From assembly GCA_903829075.1 (NCBI GenBank), contig CAIKOH010000041.1, forward strand, positions 1 through 48,818: a stretch of DNA of 48,818 bases, in the 5' to 3' direction. The notes under the pieces were generated by a model. The model worked only from the letters and a program-made list of their open reading frames with translations. It had not been told where the DNA came from and did not search any database. The first letter of the stretch is position 1. The number at the start of each line of letters is the position of its first letter. This DNA comes from Candidatus Uhrbacteria bacterium. GTDB taxonomy: Bacteria > Patescibacteriota > Patescibacteriia > 2-12-FULL-60-25. A program made the position numbers and the translations under genes. Positions 8,716 through 15,785 of this stretch are shown piece after piece.

Positions 8716-9004
8716 ATGTTGGATAAGCTCGACTTTCTGAGGCGCCGTCTTTCCCTCGTGTCTGTTTTTGCCATGATCTACGGCAGCGAGGGGTTCAAGG
8801 TGCCGATCTTCTCCGGATCGACGACCAGCGTCGTTCCCGTGTTCCGCGAGTCGCGGCGTCGGCCGGATGCGTTTCGTATCTACGCCCACAGCCGCGATCC
8901 TTCGCAGCGGTTCGCGGATCGTCGTCGTCGGCACATGTCTCGGCGCGTCCCGCATGGGCATCGCTGCGAGAACGACTGACGGTCTGGTCCCGAGAGGTTC
9001 ATGA
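8716..9004 (+). pseudogene. small GC-rich unknown gene, probably frameshifted
   Basis: I do not recognise this protein. An SD (AGGAGG) lies 8 nt before ATG 8716, unlike neighbouring genes. The first frame, MLDKLDFLRRRLSLVS and onwards to about VPVFRESR, reads well, but its remainder to a stop at 8979 is an Arg/His-rich run. After about 8850 the +1 frame reads better (MRFVSTPTAAILRSG, then RIVVVGTCLGASRMG) and stops at 9004, just before a terminator. This suggests one gene of about 95 codons with a single-base shift. Codons end mostly in C or G, unlike valS and murF. It may be a transferred or decaying gene. Confidence 0.45.
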
Positions 9005-9013
9005 GTGGGTTCT

Positions 9014-9050
9014 GCCTCGAAGCGTCTCTGCTTCGAGGCTTTCCTTTTTC
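9014..9050 (+). terminator. rho-independent terminator after the GC-rich insert
   Basis: Perfect 10-bp stem GCCTCGAAGC/GCTTCGAGGC with a 6-nt loop, followed by CTTTCCTTTTTC. It lies 10 bases past the stop in the better reading frame. Confidence 0.85.
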
Positions 9051-9093
9051 AGCTCTTGCCATTCACGTCCGCCTTTTCTACTATGAAAAAGCT

Positions 9094-10467
9094 ATGTCAC
9101 TGCAAACGATGTTGTACGAGTATCTTGGACGTTGCACAGCGCGTGCGTTGCGCCAGGAGCATCCAGTGGTGATCGCGATTACCGGAACTGTTGGAAAATC
9201 CACCACAAGAAATGCGATTGCTGCCATATTGAATGCGGATGATCCGGCAGCTCGTGTGCGTGTGCCCACAAAAAATTACAACAATGAATTAGGGCTCCCG
9301 CTCACCGTGTTTGATCGTCCTGCGCCGGGCCGATCAATTGCGTTGTGGTTGAAATTGATTTTCTCTGCGCAGTTTGCTGCGTGGGGATGGCGACCGACAG
9401 GGATTCGTACGTTTGTATTGGAGATGGGAGCGGACAAGCCAGGCGATCTCGCATATCTCACGCGTATTGCCCCGCCATCAGTGTCAGTCGTGACGGCCAT
9501 TAGTTCAAGCGAGATGACGTTGACGCCGGTGCATCGAGCAAACTACCCATCGTTACAGGCGTTGATTGATGAAAAATCGACACTCGTTCGAGCGGTTCAA
9601 TCTGGAGGCACGGTGGTTCTGAACGCAGACGATCCACAGGTGTTTAGCATGCGACATCTGACGCGTGAACATGTAGTAACGTTTGGCGAAAGCGATGGTG
9701 CGGATGTTCGCATCCTGTCTGTATCGCCTGTCATGGCTGAGGGTCCGTACGGAAAGGTTCCTCAAGGGATCTCCATTTCACTCGAATGTTTGAACCGACC
9801 GTATACGGTGATGATTCCTGACGTGTTTAGCCACACGGTTGGATCATCGGTGGCAGCAGCGTTGGCCGTGGCTGTAGCTTTGGATATGGATCTGACAGCG
9901 GTTCAACGGATTCATTCGCTTTTTAAATCTCTGCCTGGACGAGCGCGTATCCTTCCTGGAAGCAATCACACGGTGTTATTTGATGGAACGTACAATGCGT
10001 CGCCGCCAGCCGTTGTGTCGAGTATTCGCGATATAGCGGCGCTGCCATTGCTGTCGACGCAACGTCGTGCGGTGTGCGTAGGGGAGATGCGCGAGCTTGG
10101 GGATGAGGCCCAGGCTATGCATTGGCGCATCGGCGAAGAGGCTGCTAAATCACATATTGATTTTTTGGTGGCTTGTGGTACGATGGCGCGGTTCGTGGCT
10201 GATGGAGCGCGAGCGCATGGGATGTCGGATGATCATATTCATGTATGTGTTGACACGCCAGACGCGATTCCTGTATTGCGCGATTGGATGCAGCCGGGGG
10301 ATGTGATTTTCTGCAAGGCTTCAGAAGGTCCGTCGCCATCAAATCCACATTGGCGAACGGTCACAGGTGTGCGCATGGAGCGCATTATCAAAGCTTTGAT
10401 GGCAGAACCACAGCGCGCCGCTGAATTACTGCCACGACAAGAAGCGCGATGGCTGAGTATCGAGTGA
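9094..10467 (+). CDS. murF: Mur ligase, MurF-like
   Basis: This probably adds D-Ala-D-Ala to the UDP-MurNAc tripeptide, the last cytoplasmic precursor step in peptidoglycan synthesis. The 457-residue protein has the Mur ligase ATP loop ITGTVGKST at 29-37 and a central region including LEMGADKPGDL. It also has the C-terminal DGTYNASPPAVVSSI, which corresponds to the DAYNANP motif typical of MurF. The N-terminal domain is short, starting only about 30 residues before the P-loop, so the usual MurF substrate domain is missing or reduced. The start is ATG 9094 in TATG context; the open frame extends to 9001 through a terminator and is unlikely to be used. tRNA-Glu follows 11 bases after the stop. 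Confidence 0.85.
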   Translation: MSLQTMLYEYLGRCTARALRQEHPVVIAITGTVGKSTTRNAIAAILNADDPAARVRVPTKNYNNELGLPLTVFDRPAPGRSIALWLKLIFSAQFAAWGWRPTGIRTFVLEMGADKPGDLAYLTRIAPPSVSVVTAISSSEMTLTPVHRANYPSLQALIDEKSTLVRAVQSGGTVVLNADDPQVFSMRHLTREHVVTFGESDGADVRILSVSPVMAEGPYGKVPQGISISLECLNRPYTVMIPDVFSHTVGSSVAAALAVAVALDMDLTAVQRIHSLFKSLPGRARILPGSNHTVLFDGTYNASPPAVVSSIRDIAALPLLSTQRRAVCVGEMRELGDEAQAMHWRIGEEAAKSHIDFLVACGTMARFVADGARAHGMSDDHIHVCVDTPDAIPVLRDWMQPGDVIFCKASEGPSPSNPHWRTVTGVRMERIIKALMAEPQRAAELLPRQEARWLSIE

Positions 10468-10477
10468 GTACAATCGA

Positions 10478-10552
10478 GGCTCGTTCGTCTAACGGCTAGG
10501 ACGCTGCCCTCTCACGGCGGTAATAGGGGTTCGATCCCCCTACGAGCTACCA
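10478..10552 (+). tRNA. tRNA-Glu (CTC)
   Basis: A full cloverleaf can be drawn. The acceptor is GGCTCGT/ACGAGCT, and the D arm has TCGTCTAACGGCTAGGAC as in bacterial tRNA-Glu. The anticodon stem is CTGCC/GGCGG with loop CTCTCAC, giving anticodon CTC. The T arm is AGGGG-TTCGATC-CCCCT, with discriminator A. The CCA end is encoded. Confidence 0.96.
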
Positions 10553-10585
10553 AAATCACCACCTTATTTGGTGGTGATTTTAGTT
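10552..10585 (+). terminator. terminator after tRNA-Glu
   Basis: A 12-bp perfect stem AAAATCACCACC/GGTGGTGATTTT with a 6-nt loop, beginning at the last base of the tRNA CCA. Confidence 0.85.
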
Positions 10586-10621
10586 AGATAACACAAATAA
10601 CTCTCTCTGTTCGAACCCGCC

Positions 10622-10650
10622 TCGACATGCTGTCTGCCCGTTGCTACACT
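10622..10650 (+). promoter_or_regulatory. promoter for the membrane protein gene at 10665
   Basis: TCGACA (10622-10627), a 17-bp spacer, and TACACT (10645-10650) preceded by TGC, an extended -10. The start codon is 14 nt further on, so the leader would be about 8 nt. Confidence 0.5.
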
Positions 10651-10664
10651 CTTGGCAACCGTCT

Positions 10665-12230
10665 ATGACCGCGTTTTCCCGTAGTAAGATGTTAGAATTA
10701 GCACAATTATTGACGCAGGAAACGGACAAAATCGCCGCGGATGATCATCCGATTAGCGTGAATGTTGCGCTGACCAAGCTTGCGGTCCTGTACGAAAAAA
10801 TGCGCAACGCGGTTGATTACAAGGAGGATCACCGTCTGCGTAAAGCCGCGATCATTCGTATTTTAAAACGGCAGGTGGTGTTTGAATCAGATGCGACGGG
10901 CATTGCGCAACGTTTAATTCGTGAACTGATTTCTGCCGGATATGCGGCGAACAACGTTTTGCCAGAATCGTTGATTCAACGTGTCGCGCTCGTGATCACC
11001 AAGTGGCAGGTCTTGACCGAAGCTGGGGCAGCAAGCGGGGAGCATGGTGCGTGGCTTATCGGCGTGATCGGTGCAGAGATCGAAGAGCTGGTGGATGCGC
11101 GTCGTGGCGAACGGCGCTTGAGTCATTTTTTGTTTGAACAGTTGGCGAACCGCATCACCATGCGCGGTATTGATGATGAGCAACGCTGTTTGCAGATTGA
11201 GATCGCTTGCCATCGGTTGATGTTAAAAGCGGACGACGAGATTCTTTCTTGGATGTTGTTGCGCACATTTTTACCCGTGTGGACCGAACCGGAAGCCTGG
11301 TTGCATGATCCGCGACAGATGGCCGCTGTACTGCCGGCCTGGGAAGAACGTATTCGCCAGGATCTTGCGCATCCATGGCAAGGAAAATTTTTATCCGCGG
11401 TGAAACCCTGGGCGGTTTCCATTTTGGTGTTGCGCGATGTTCTCAAGGAGCATCCAGGTCAGGTTGAAAGTTGGTCCGTCCATCCAGAAGCGTTGTGGCC
11501 AGAAATTATCAAGGTCACGGATCGCCAGCATGAACTTTCAAAAAAGAAGCTGCGCCGCGGAACCATTCGCGCAATCATCTACCTCTTGTTAACAAAAGTC
11601 TTGCTCGCGCTCGCGCTGGAAGTTCCGATCGAGTCATTTTTGTATCATCGTGTTTCAGAGGTGGCTCTTACGGTTAATATTTTATTCCCACCGGTGCTGA
11701 TGTTGGTTGTTGGATCGTTGATTCAGGTTCCAGGAAAAGAAAATCAGCAGCGGATTCGTCAGTGCGTCGAACAGCTTTTGTCAGAAAGCGGACCCTCAAT
11801 CACGGATATCAAGACGCCGGTGGAGCGTCGCGGGTTCGGTGATTTTATGTTTGGCGTCCTGTACGCGTTGACGTTTGTCCTGATTTTTGGGGGTTTATTC
11901 ATGTCGTTACTCTCCTTTGAGTTTACTTGGATCAGTGCCTTGATCTTTTTATTCTTTTTGTGTGTGGTGAGCTTCTTTGCCTTCCGGTTACGACATGCGG
12001 CGCGTGAATACATCGTAGTGAATCGTAGAGATACGGTGATGTCGCAGATTTTAGACTTTTTGTCATTGCCGATTCTGCGCGCTGGGCAGTGGCTGTCTGT
12101 TTCAATTTCGCGTATCAATATCTTCCTGTTCATCTTTGATTTTATTATTGAAACACCGTACAAGATTTTCTTGGAAGTCTTGGAAGAATGGCTGGCGTAT
12201 TTGAAAGAGAAGAGAGATGAACTACAATGA
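10665..12230 (+). CDS. unknown membrane protein, soluble N-terminal half
   Basis: I do not recognise a family. The 521-residue protein has a helical, charged soluble N-terminal part of about 300 residues. This is followed by four or five hydrophobic segments: around AIIYLLLTKVLLALAL, ILFPPVLMLVVG, YALTFVLIFGGLFM, ALIFLFFLCVVSFFAF, and the C-terminal IFLFIFDFIIETPYKI. It ends in a short charged helix. No catalytic motif stands out. ATG 10665 has the TATG context and an upstream promoter. The VTT-domain gene follows after 18 bases, so the two are probably co-transcribed. Confidence 0.75.
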   Translation: MTAFSRSKMLELAQLLTQETDKIAADDHPISVNVALTKLAVLYEKMRNAVDYKEDHRLRKAAIIRILKRQVVFESDATGIAQRLIRELISAGYAANNVLPESLIQRVALVITKWQVLTEAGAASGEHGAWLIGVIGAEIEELVDARRGERRLSHFLFEQLANRITMRGIDDEQRCLQIEIACHRLMLKADDEILSWMLLRTFLPVWTEPEAWLHDPRQMAAVLPAWEERIRQDLAHPWQGKFLSAVKPWAVSILVLRDVLKEHPGQVESWSVHPEALWPEIIKVTDRQHELSKKKLRRGTIRAIIYLLLTKVLLALALEVPIESFLYHRVSEVALTVNILFPPVLMLVVGSLIQVPGKENQQRIRQCVEQLLSESGPSITDIKTPVERRGFGDFMFGVLYALTFVLIFGGLFMSLLSFEFTWISALIFLFFLCVVSFFAFRLRHAAREYIVVNRRDTVMSQILDFLSLPILRAGQWLSVSISRINIFLFIFDFIIETPYKIFLEVLEEWLAYLKEKRDELQ

Positions 12231-12248
12231 ACTTGACCCTGTAGCTGT

Positions 12249-12914
12249 ATGAAGCAACGTCCTCACTGGTTGGTTCTGTTCAAGGCCATCACCCTAGGTG
12301 TGTGGGTGGCGATATTTGCCGTGGGAACTATTTTGCTGCGTGTTCACCATATCCCCTTAAAAAGTTTTCCACACGTTCTTCATCAAGAGGTGATGTTCCT
12401 TGGCCCGTGGGCGCCGGCAGTGATTTTGTTGGCGTATCTTATCTCTGCGATCATTCCGTTACCGACAAGCGCGTTCGCCGTAGCGCTCGGCTCTGTGTAC
12501 GGCTCCGTGTGGGGAGGTGTGATCGCTTGGTGTGGGTTGAATGCATCGGCGAACCTGAGTTTTTTTCTGGCGCGGACCTTTGGCCAAACGCTTATCATAG
12601 ATCTTGAACAGGTGTCACCCTGGATCAAAGCGTCAGACGATGCGTTCACGCAAAAAGGATTTTTTTCTATTTTAGTCATGCGTTGTTTATCGTTTCCGTT
12701 TGAGGTGGTAAGCCTATTCGCGGGATTATCCAGAATGTCATGGAAATCATTTGCTTCTGCGACGGCTTTTGGGAGTATTCCGGCCGTGATCGCGCTCGTG
12801 CTGTTAGCGAACACGAAACATCTGTTGCGTGATGGCGTGATCTTGTTGATCGCTGTTTTGTGTATTGTGGCTGTAGGAGCCATGTGGCAGAAGTGGTTGC
12901 AGGAAAAAAAATAG
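12249..12914 (+). CDS. VTT/SNARE-associated (DedA/TVP38-like) membrane protein
   Basis: The 221-residue integral membrane protein belongs to the TVP38/TMEM64-DedA superfamily, whose members are implicated in lipid scrambling or flipping and membrane homeostasis. The VTT signature is visible: SAIIPLPTSAFAVALGSVYG, then GVIAWCGLNASANLSFFLARTFG. A later segment is MRCLSFPFEVVSLFAGLSRM, followed by SIPAVIALVL. About five or six membrane segments are predicted by eye. It lies 18 bases downstream of the unknown membrane protein. The substrate is unknown. Confidence 0.82.
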   Translation: MKQRPHWLVLFKAITLGVWVAIFAVGTILLRVHHIPLKSFPHVLHQEVMFLGPWAPAVILLAYLISAIIPLPTSAFAVALGSVYGSVWGGVIAWCGLNASANLSFFLARTFGQTLIIDLEQVSPWIKASDDAFTQKGFFSILVMRCLSFPFEVVSLFAGLSRMSWKSFASATAFGSIPAVIALVLLANTKHLLRDGVILLIAVLCIVAVGAMWQKWLQEKK

Positions 12915-12971
12915 AGACCTCACTCCCTTGTTGAACCTTTCAATTCATGCGAGGATGCTTTTTGTAGATGT

Positions 12972-14099
12972 ATGAACCCTTTTGAACAGACCATTCAATC
13001 CACCCGCTCGCGCGCACGCACGGGGGTTTTGACGACACCGCACGGAAAACTGTCCACCCCGTTTTTCATGCCGATTGCCACGCGTGGCGCCGTGAAAACG
13101 ATCTCTACCTTTGATCTTGATCGTCTTGGGACGCCAATTTTATTGTCGAATACCTACCACTTATGGTTGCGTCCGGGTCTTGATGTCCTGCGCGCACGCG
13201 GTGGGCTTCATCATTTTATGGATTGGTCCGGAGCGATCCTGACGGATTCGGGGGGCTTCCAGGTGTTTAGCCTCGAAGGTCTGCGCAAGCTCACGGAGGA
13301 GGGCGTAAAATTTCAATCGCACATCGATGGCGCACCATTGTTGTTGACGCCTGAGCTGTGCATGGAGATTCAGCGCACGATCGGCAGTGACATCTGTATG
13401 TGTCTTGATGTGTGTACGAAGCTTCCGGCGACGCGTGAAGCGATTCAGGGCGCAGCAGAAATGACAACGCGTTGGGCTGCTCGTTCTCGAATAGCGTTTG
13501 ATGTACTGCGTGAAAATTCCTTTAACCCGGGCGCGTTGTTGTTCGGTATTGTGCAGGGTGGGGTTGAAAAGGATGTGCGTCGTTCAAGTGCGACAAGTTT
13601 GATGGAAATCGGCTTCGAAGGGTACTCGATTGGCGGACTCTCCGTCGGCGAACCATTTGAACAGGCCTGTGATATGTTGGATGAGTTAGATACGATCTTG
13701 CCACGTACATCTCCGCGCTATTTTATGGGCGGTGCGCAACCGCATGAAATTCTAGGGTACGTCAAACGTGGGATCGACATGTTTGATTGTGTTTTGCCTA
13801 CGCGTAATGCTCGCCACGGTCATGTGTATCAATTTGTTCATGATGATCTGACTCGTCCAGATTTTTATCAGGTGGTGCATGTCACAAATGAGCGCTGGAA
13901 GCAGTCCGATCAACCTCTCATCGACGAACAGCGCTACGTTGTTGATGTAGAGCTTGCGCGCTACAGTTTTGGATATCTACGCCATCTGTTTAGTGTGCAA
14001 GAGATGTTGGGTGCGCGTCTCGCGACCTTGATGAATTTGCGATTTTATTTTGAGTTGATGCGCAGAATTCGCGAGGGAATTGAACAGGGAACGGTGTAA
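12972..14099 (+). CDS. tgt: tRNA-guanine (queuine/preQ1) transglycosylase lacking zinc ligands
   Basis: The enzyme swaps guanine 34 for preQ1 in tRNAs with GUN anticodons. The 375 residues match the bacterial family. The general-base Asp is at 92 (LTDSGGFQVFSL), substrate loops FGIVQGG and GGLSVGEP are present, and the nucleophile Asp is at 272 (FDCVLPTRNARHG). The C-terminal zinc site CxCxxC...H is gone. The alignment anchored on SFGYLRHLF places Val, Asp and Leu where the three Cys should be, and Met where the His should be (ATLMNLRFYFELM). ATG 12972 has the TATG context. The fur-type gene starts 2 bases after the stop, so the two are co-transcribed. Confidence 0.93.
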   Translation: MNPFEQTIQSTRSRARTGVLTTPHGKLSTPFFMPIATRGAVKTISTFDLDRLGTPILLSNTYHLWLRPGLDVLRARGGLHHFMDWSGAILTDSGGFQVFSLEGLRKLTEEGVKFQSHIDGAPLLLTPELCMEIQRTIGSDICMCLDVCTKLPATREAIQGAAEMTTRWAARSRIAFDVLRENSFNPGALLFGIVQGGVEKDVRRSSATSLMEIGFEGYSIGGLSVGEPFEQACDMLDELDTILPRTSPRYFMGGAQPHEILGYVKRGIDMFDCVLPTRNARHGHVYQFVHDDLTRPDFYQVVHVTNERWKQSDQPLIDEQRYVVDVELARYSFGYLRHLFSVQEMLGARLATLMNLRFYFELMRRIREGIEQGTV

Positions 14100-14101
14100 C
14101 T

Positions 14102-14530
14102 ATGAACCACGCAAAAATAAATCTACAGGTTTCCATTCGCGCGAAGCACCTCAAGGTTACGCCGATTCGTTTGGCGTTGCTGGAGTGTCTTGAGCAGCTA
14201 CAGAAACCGATCAGTATTCAGGAGCTGGTTGAATTGTTGCCAACCGGTTTGGCGGATCAGGTCACGGTGTATCGTGCGATGCAGTCATTTGTGAAGGCCG
14301 GTCTTGCGCGTGAGGTGAACCTGCGTCATGGCCATGTGGATTATGAGTCCGCGTCCTCTTCGGATCACCATCATCTCGTGTGCACATCTTGCGGCCGCGT
14401 GGAGGATTTTGAAGAATGTGGGATGGATGAATTGATTCGAGACGTATTAAAAAAACATCCAGAATTTTCGCAGGTGCAGGAACATGCGTTGGAATTATTT
14501 GGGACGTGTAAGAGCTGCATGAAGAAATAA
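14102..14530 (+). CDS. Fur-family metal-responsive repressor
   Basis: The 142-residue protein has a winged-helix DNA-binding half (LKVTPIRLALLECLEQL, then VTVYRAMQSFVKAGLAREV) and a dimerisation half. The metal sites are DHHHLVCTSCGRVEDFE and a C-terminal CKSCMKK, giving the two CxxC pairs of the structural zinc site. Fur, Zur and PerR cannot be told apart from the sequence. It is translationally close to tgt, which may hint at control by zinc or at simple read-through; a terminator follows immediately. Confidence 0.9.
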   Translation: MNHAKINLQVSIRAKHLKVTPIRLALLECLEQLQKPISIQELVELLPTGLADQVTVYRAMQSFVKAGLAREVNLRHGHVDYESASSSDHHHLVCTSCGRVEDFEECGMDELIRDVLKKHPEFSQVQEHALELFGTCKSCMKK

Positions 14531-14562
14531 AAACATCCCTTGATGAACGATGGATGTTTTTT
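14530..14562. terminator. bidirectional terminator between fur and the DoxX-like gene
   Basis: Stem AAAACATCC/GGATGTTTT around a 13-nt loop that can extend the pairing, followed by further T residues. It separates two convergent genes. Confidence 0.8.
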
Positions 14563-14574
14563 GTTGACCAGTTT

Positions 14575-15060
14575 CTACGCGATTTTCAGTATTCTCACCC
14601 AGAACACCAGCAAAATAAGCTCGATGAGGAGCATTAGCAAATTCAATCCTTCTGTTGAAGGGTTCATCCAGCCTGCCGCGAGAAGAAAATTGAGACTCAG
14701 GAATGCGGCTACGAGGCAGGAAAAGATTCCGACGAGAATAATGATCGATTTGAAGTTCCCGGATGGTCCTGTCGCAAACAGGAGGGCGGTAAGAGCGAGA
14801 CCGAGCCCGGTCAGGACCTCTCCCCATTGGACGAGAGATCCGAAGGTGCCCGCGTGTGCGGATGCGAAGGTGAGGATTGAATGCACATACCAGTCATGGG
14901 GATTTTTTCCTTGAAAGGCCGTCAACGTTTTTGACATCGTGTCCGGAAACGTTCCGGAACGAAGCTTTTCAATGCCTGCGCCTAACCATTCGTAAGCAAT
15001 GACGAGTTGAATGAGAAGGAGAAACCAGATAGAGGTGACGGTGTTGAGAATGATTTTCAT
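14575..15060 (-). CDS. DoxX-like membrane protein
   Basis: This 161-residue protein has about four membrane segments and the general pattern of the DoxX/DoxD family. It has an N-terminal AYEWLGAGIEKLRSG, a central VQWGEVLTGLGLALTALLFATG, and a C-terminal NFLLAAGWMNPSTEG. Relatives include quinone-linked thiosulfate or thiol oxidoreductase subunits, but many have no known role. It follows nrdG by 21 bases, yet has its own -10-like box (TATTAT) 7 nt before the ATG. Confidence 0.7.
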   Translation of the reverse strand: MKIILNTVTSIWFLLLIQLVIAYEWLGAGIEKLRSGTFPDTMSKTLTAFQGKNPHDWYVHSILTFASAHAGTFGSLVQWGEVLTGLGLALTALLFATGPSGNFKSIIILVGIFSCLVAAFLSLNFLLAAGWMNPSTEGLNLLMLLIELILLVFWVRILKIA

Positions 15061-15067
15061 AGGGTCT

Positions 15068-15073
15068 ATAATA
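15068..15073 (-). promoter_or_regulatory. -10 box for a leaderless DoxX-like message
   Basis: On the minus strand TATTAT ends 7 nt before the ATG, so transcription would begin at or next to the start codon. I see no convincing -35 box. Confidence 0.45.
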
Positions 15074-15081
15074 CGAGCTTA

Positions 15082-15783
15082 TCATGCGCGTACGCTGATG
15101 TGCAGCCCGGGTTGATCCTCGCGAATGGACGCGGCCACAGCTTCTAGGTCGATGCGCGCAGATTGAGCCAGGTTTGATACCAGAGTTTTTTCATAGCGGA
15201 GATCTTGCAGCGCATAGGATTCTCCGGCGTGAAGTTGTCGGGCGATGGCTTTAAGATCATCGGCGTTGTGGATGGTAGAGTAGACAGTCGTGCGAAATTC
15301 GTGGGAGATGTTGCTCGCTTGAATGAGATCAAAGGTTTTACGGCAATTGTTGATGACGTTTTGCTGTCGTAGGCCGATGATGTCACCGTAGTGTTTCCAG
15401 GTGTGCTTAATATCCATGGCAAAGAAGTCGACCAGTTTTTCTTTGATTGTCTGTTCGATCAAGCGGGGATGCACGCCGTTCGTGTCGAGCTTGACCCGCA
15501 GGCCGAGTGCCCGAATTTTTTTAATGAATTCAATCAGATCGGCCTGCATGGTCGGTTCGCCGCCTGTGATACACACGCCTTCGAGGAAGTTCGCGCGTTT
15601 TTTGATGGATTCGAGAACGGTTTGCTCCGAGAGCATACGTGTTGTATCTAGAGGTTTTGCCGGAATAAGTTCTGGGTTGTGGCAATACGCGCAGCGAAAT
15701 GGGCACCCTTGTGTGAATATGACCGAGCAGATCACGCCAGGGTAATCGATGAGGCTGAGAGGTTGATAGCCGGCGATGAGCAT
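15082..15783 (-). CDS. nrdG: anaerobic ribonucleotide reductase activating protein (radical SAM)
   Basis: This enzyme installs the glycyl radical on NrdD. The radical SAM cluster motif is CPFRCAYCHNPEL (CxxxCxxC) near residue 30. It is followed by the GGEPTMQ strand (VCITGGEPT) and a Rossmann-like remainder, all in a typical 233-residue length. It begins 2 bases after the nrdD stop in the same direction, in TATG context, so the pair is one operon. It falls in the NrdG2 type, which opens with GYQPLSLIDYPG. Confidence 0.93.
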   Translation of the reverse strand: MLIAGYQPLSLIDYPGVICSVIFTQGCPFRCAYCHNPELIPAKPLDTTRMLSEQTVLESIKKRANFLEGVCITGGEPTMQADLIEFIKKIRALGLRVKLDTNGVHPRLIEQTIKEKLVDFFAMDIKHTWKHYGDIIGLRQQNVINNCRKTFDLIQASNISHEFRTTVYSTIHNADDLKAIARQLHAGESYALQDLRYEKTLVSNLAQSARIDLEAVAASIREDQPGLHISVRA

Positions 15784-15785
15784 AG

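Noticed and set aside
8983-9001. LVPRGS (thrombin-site-like) codons at the end of the GC-rich insert
   Set aside because: The codons differ from those in common vectors and the frame is inferred; taken as chance, not a vector trace.
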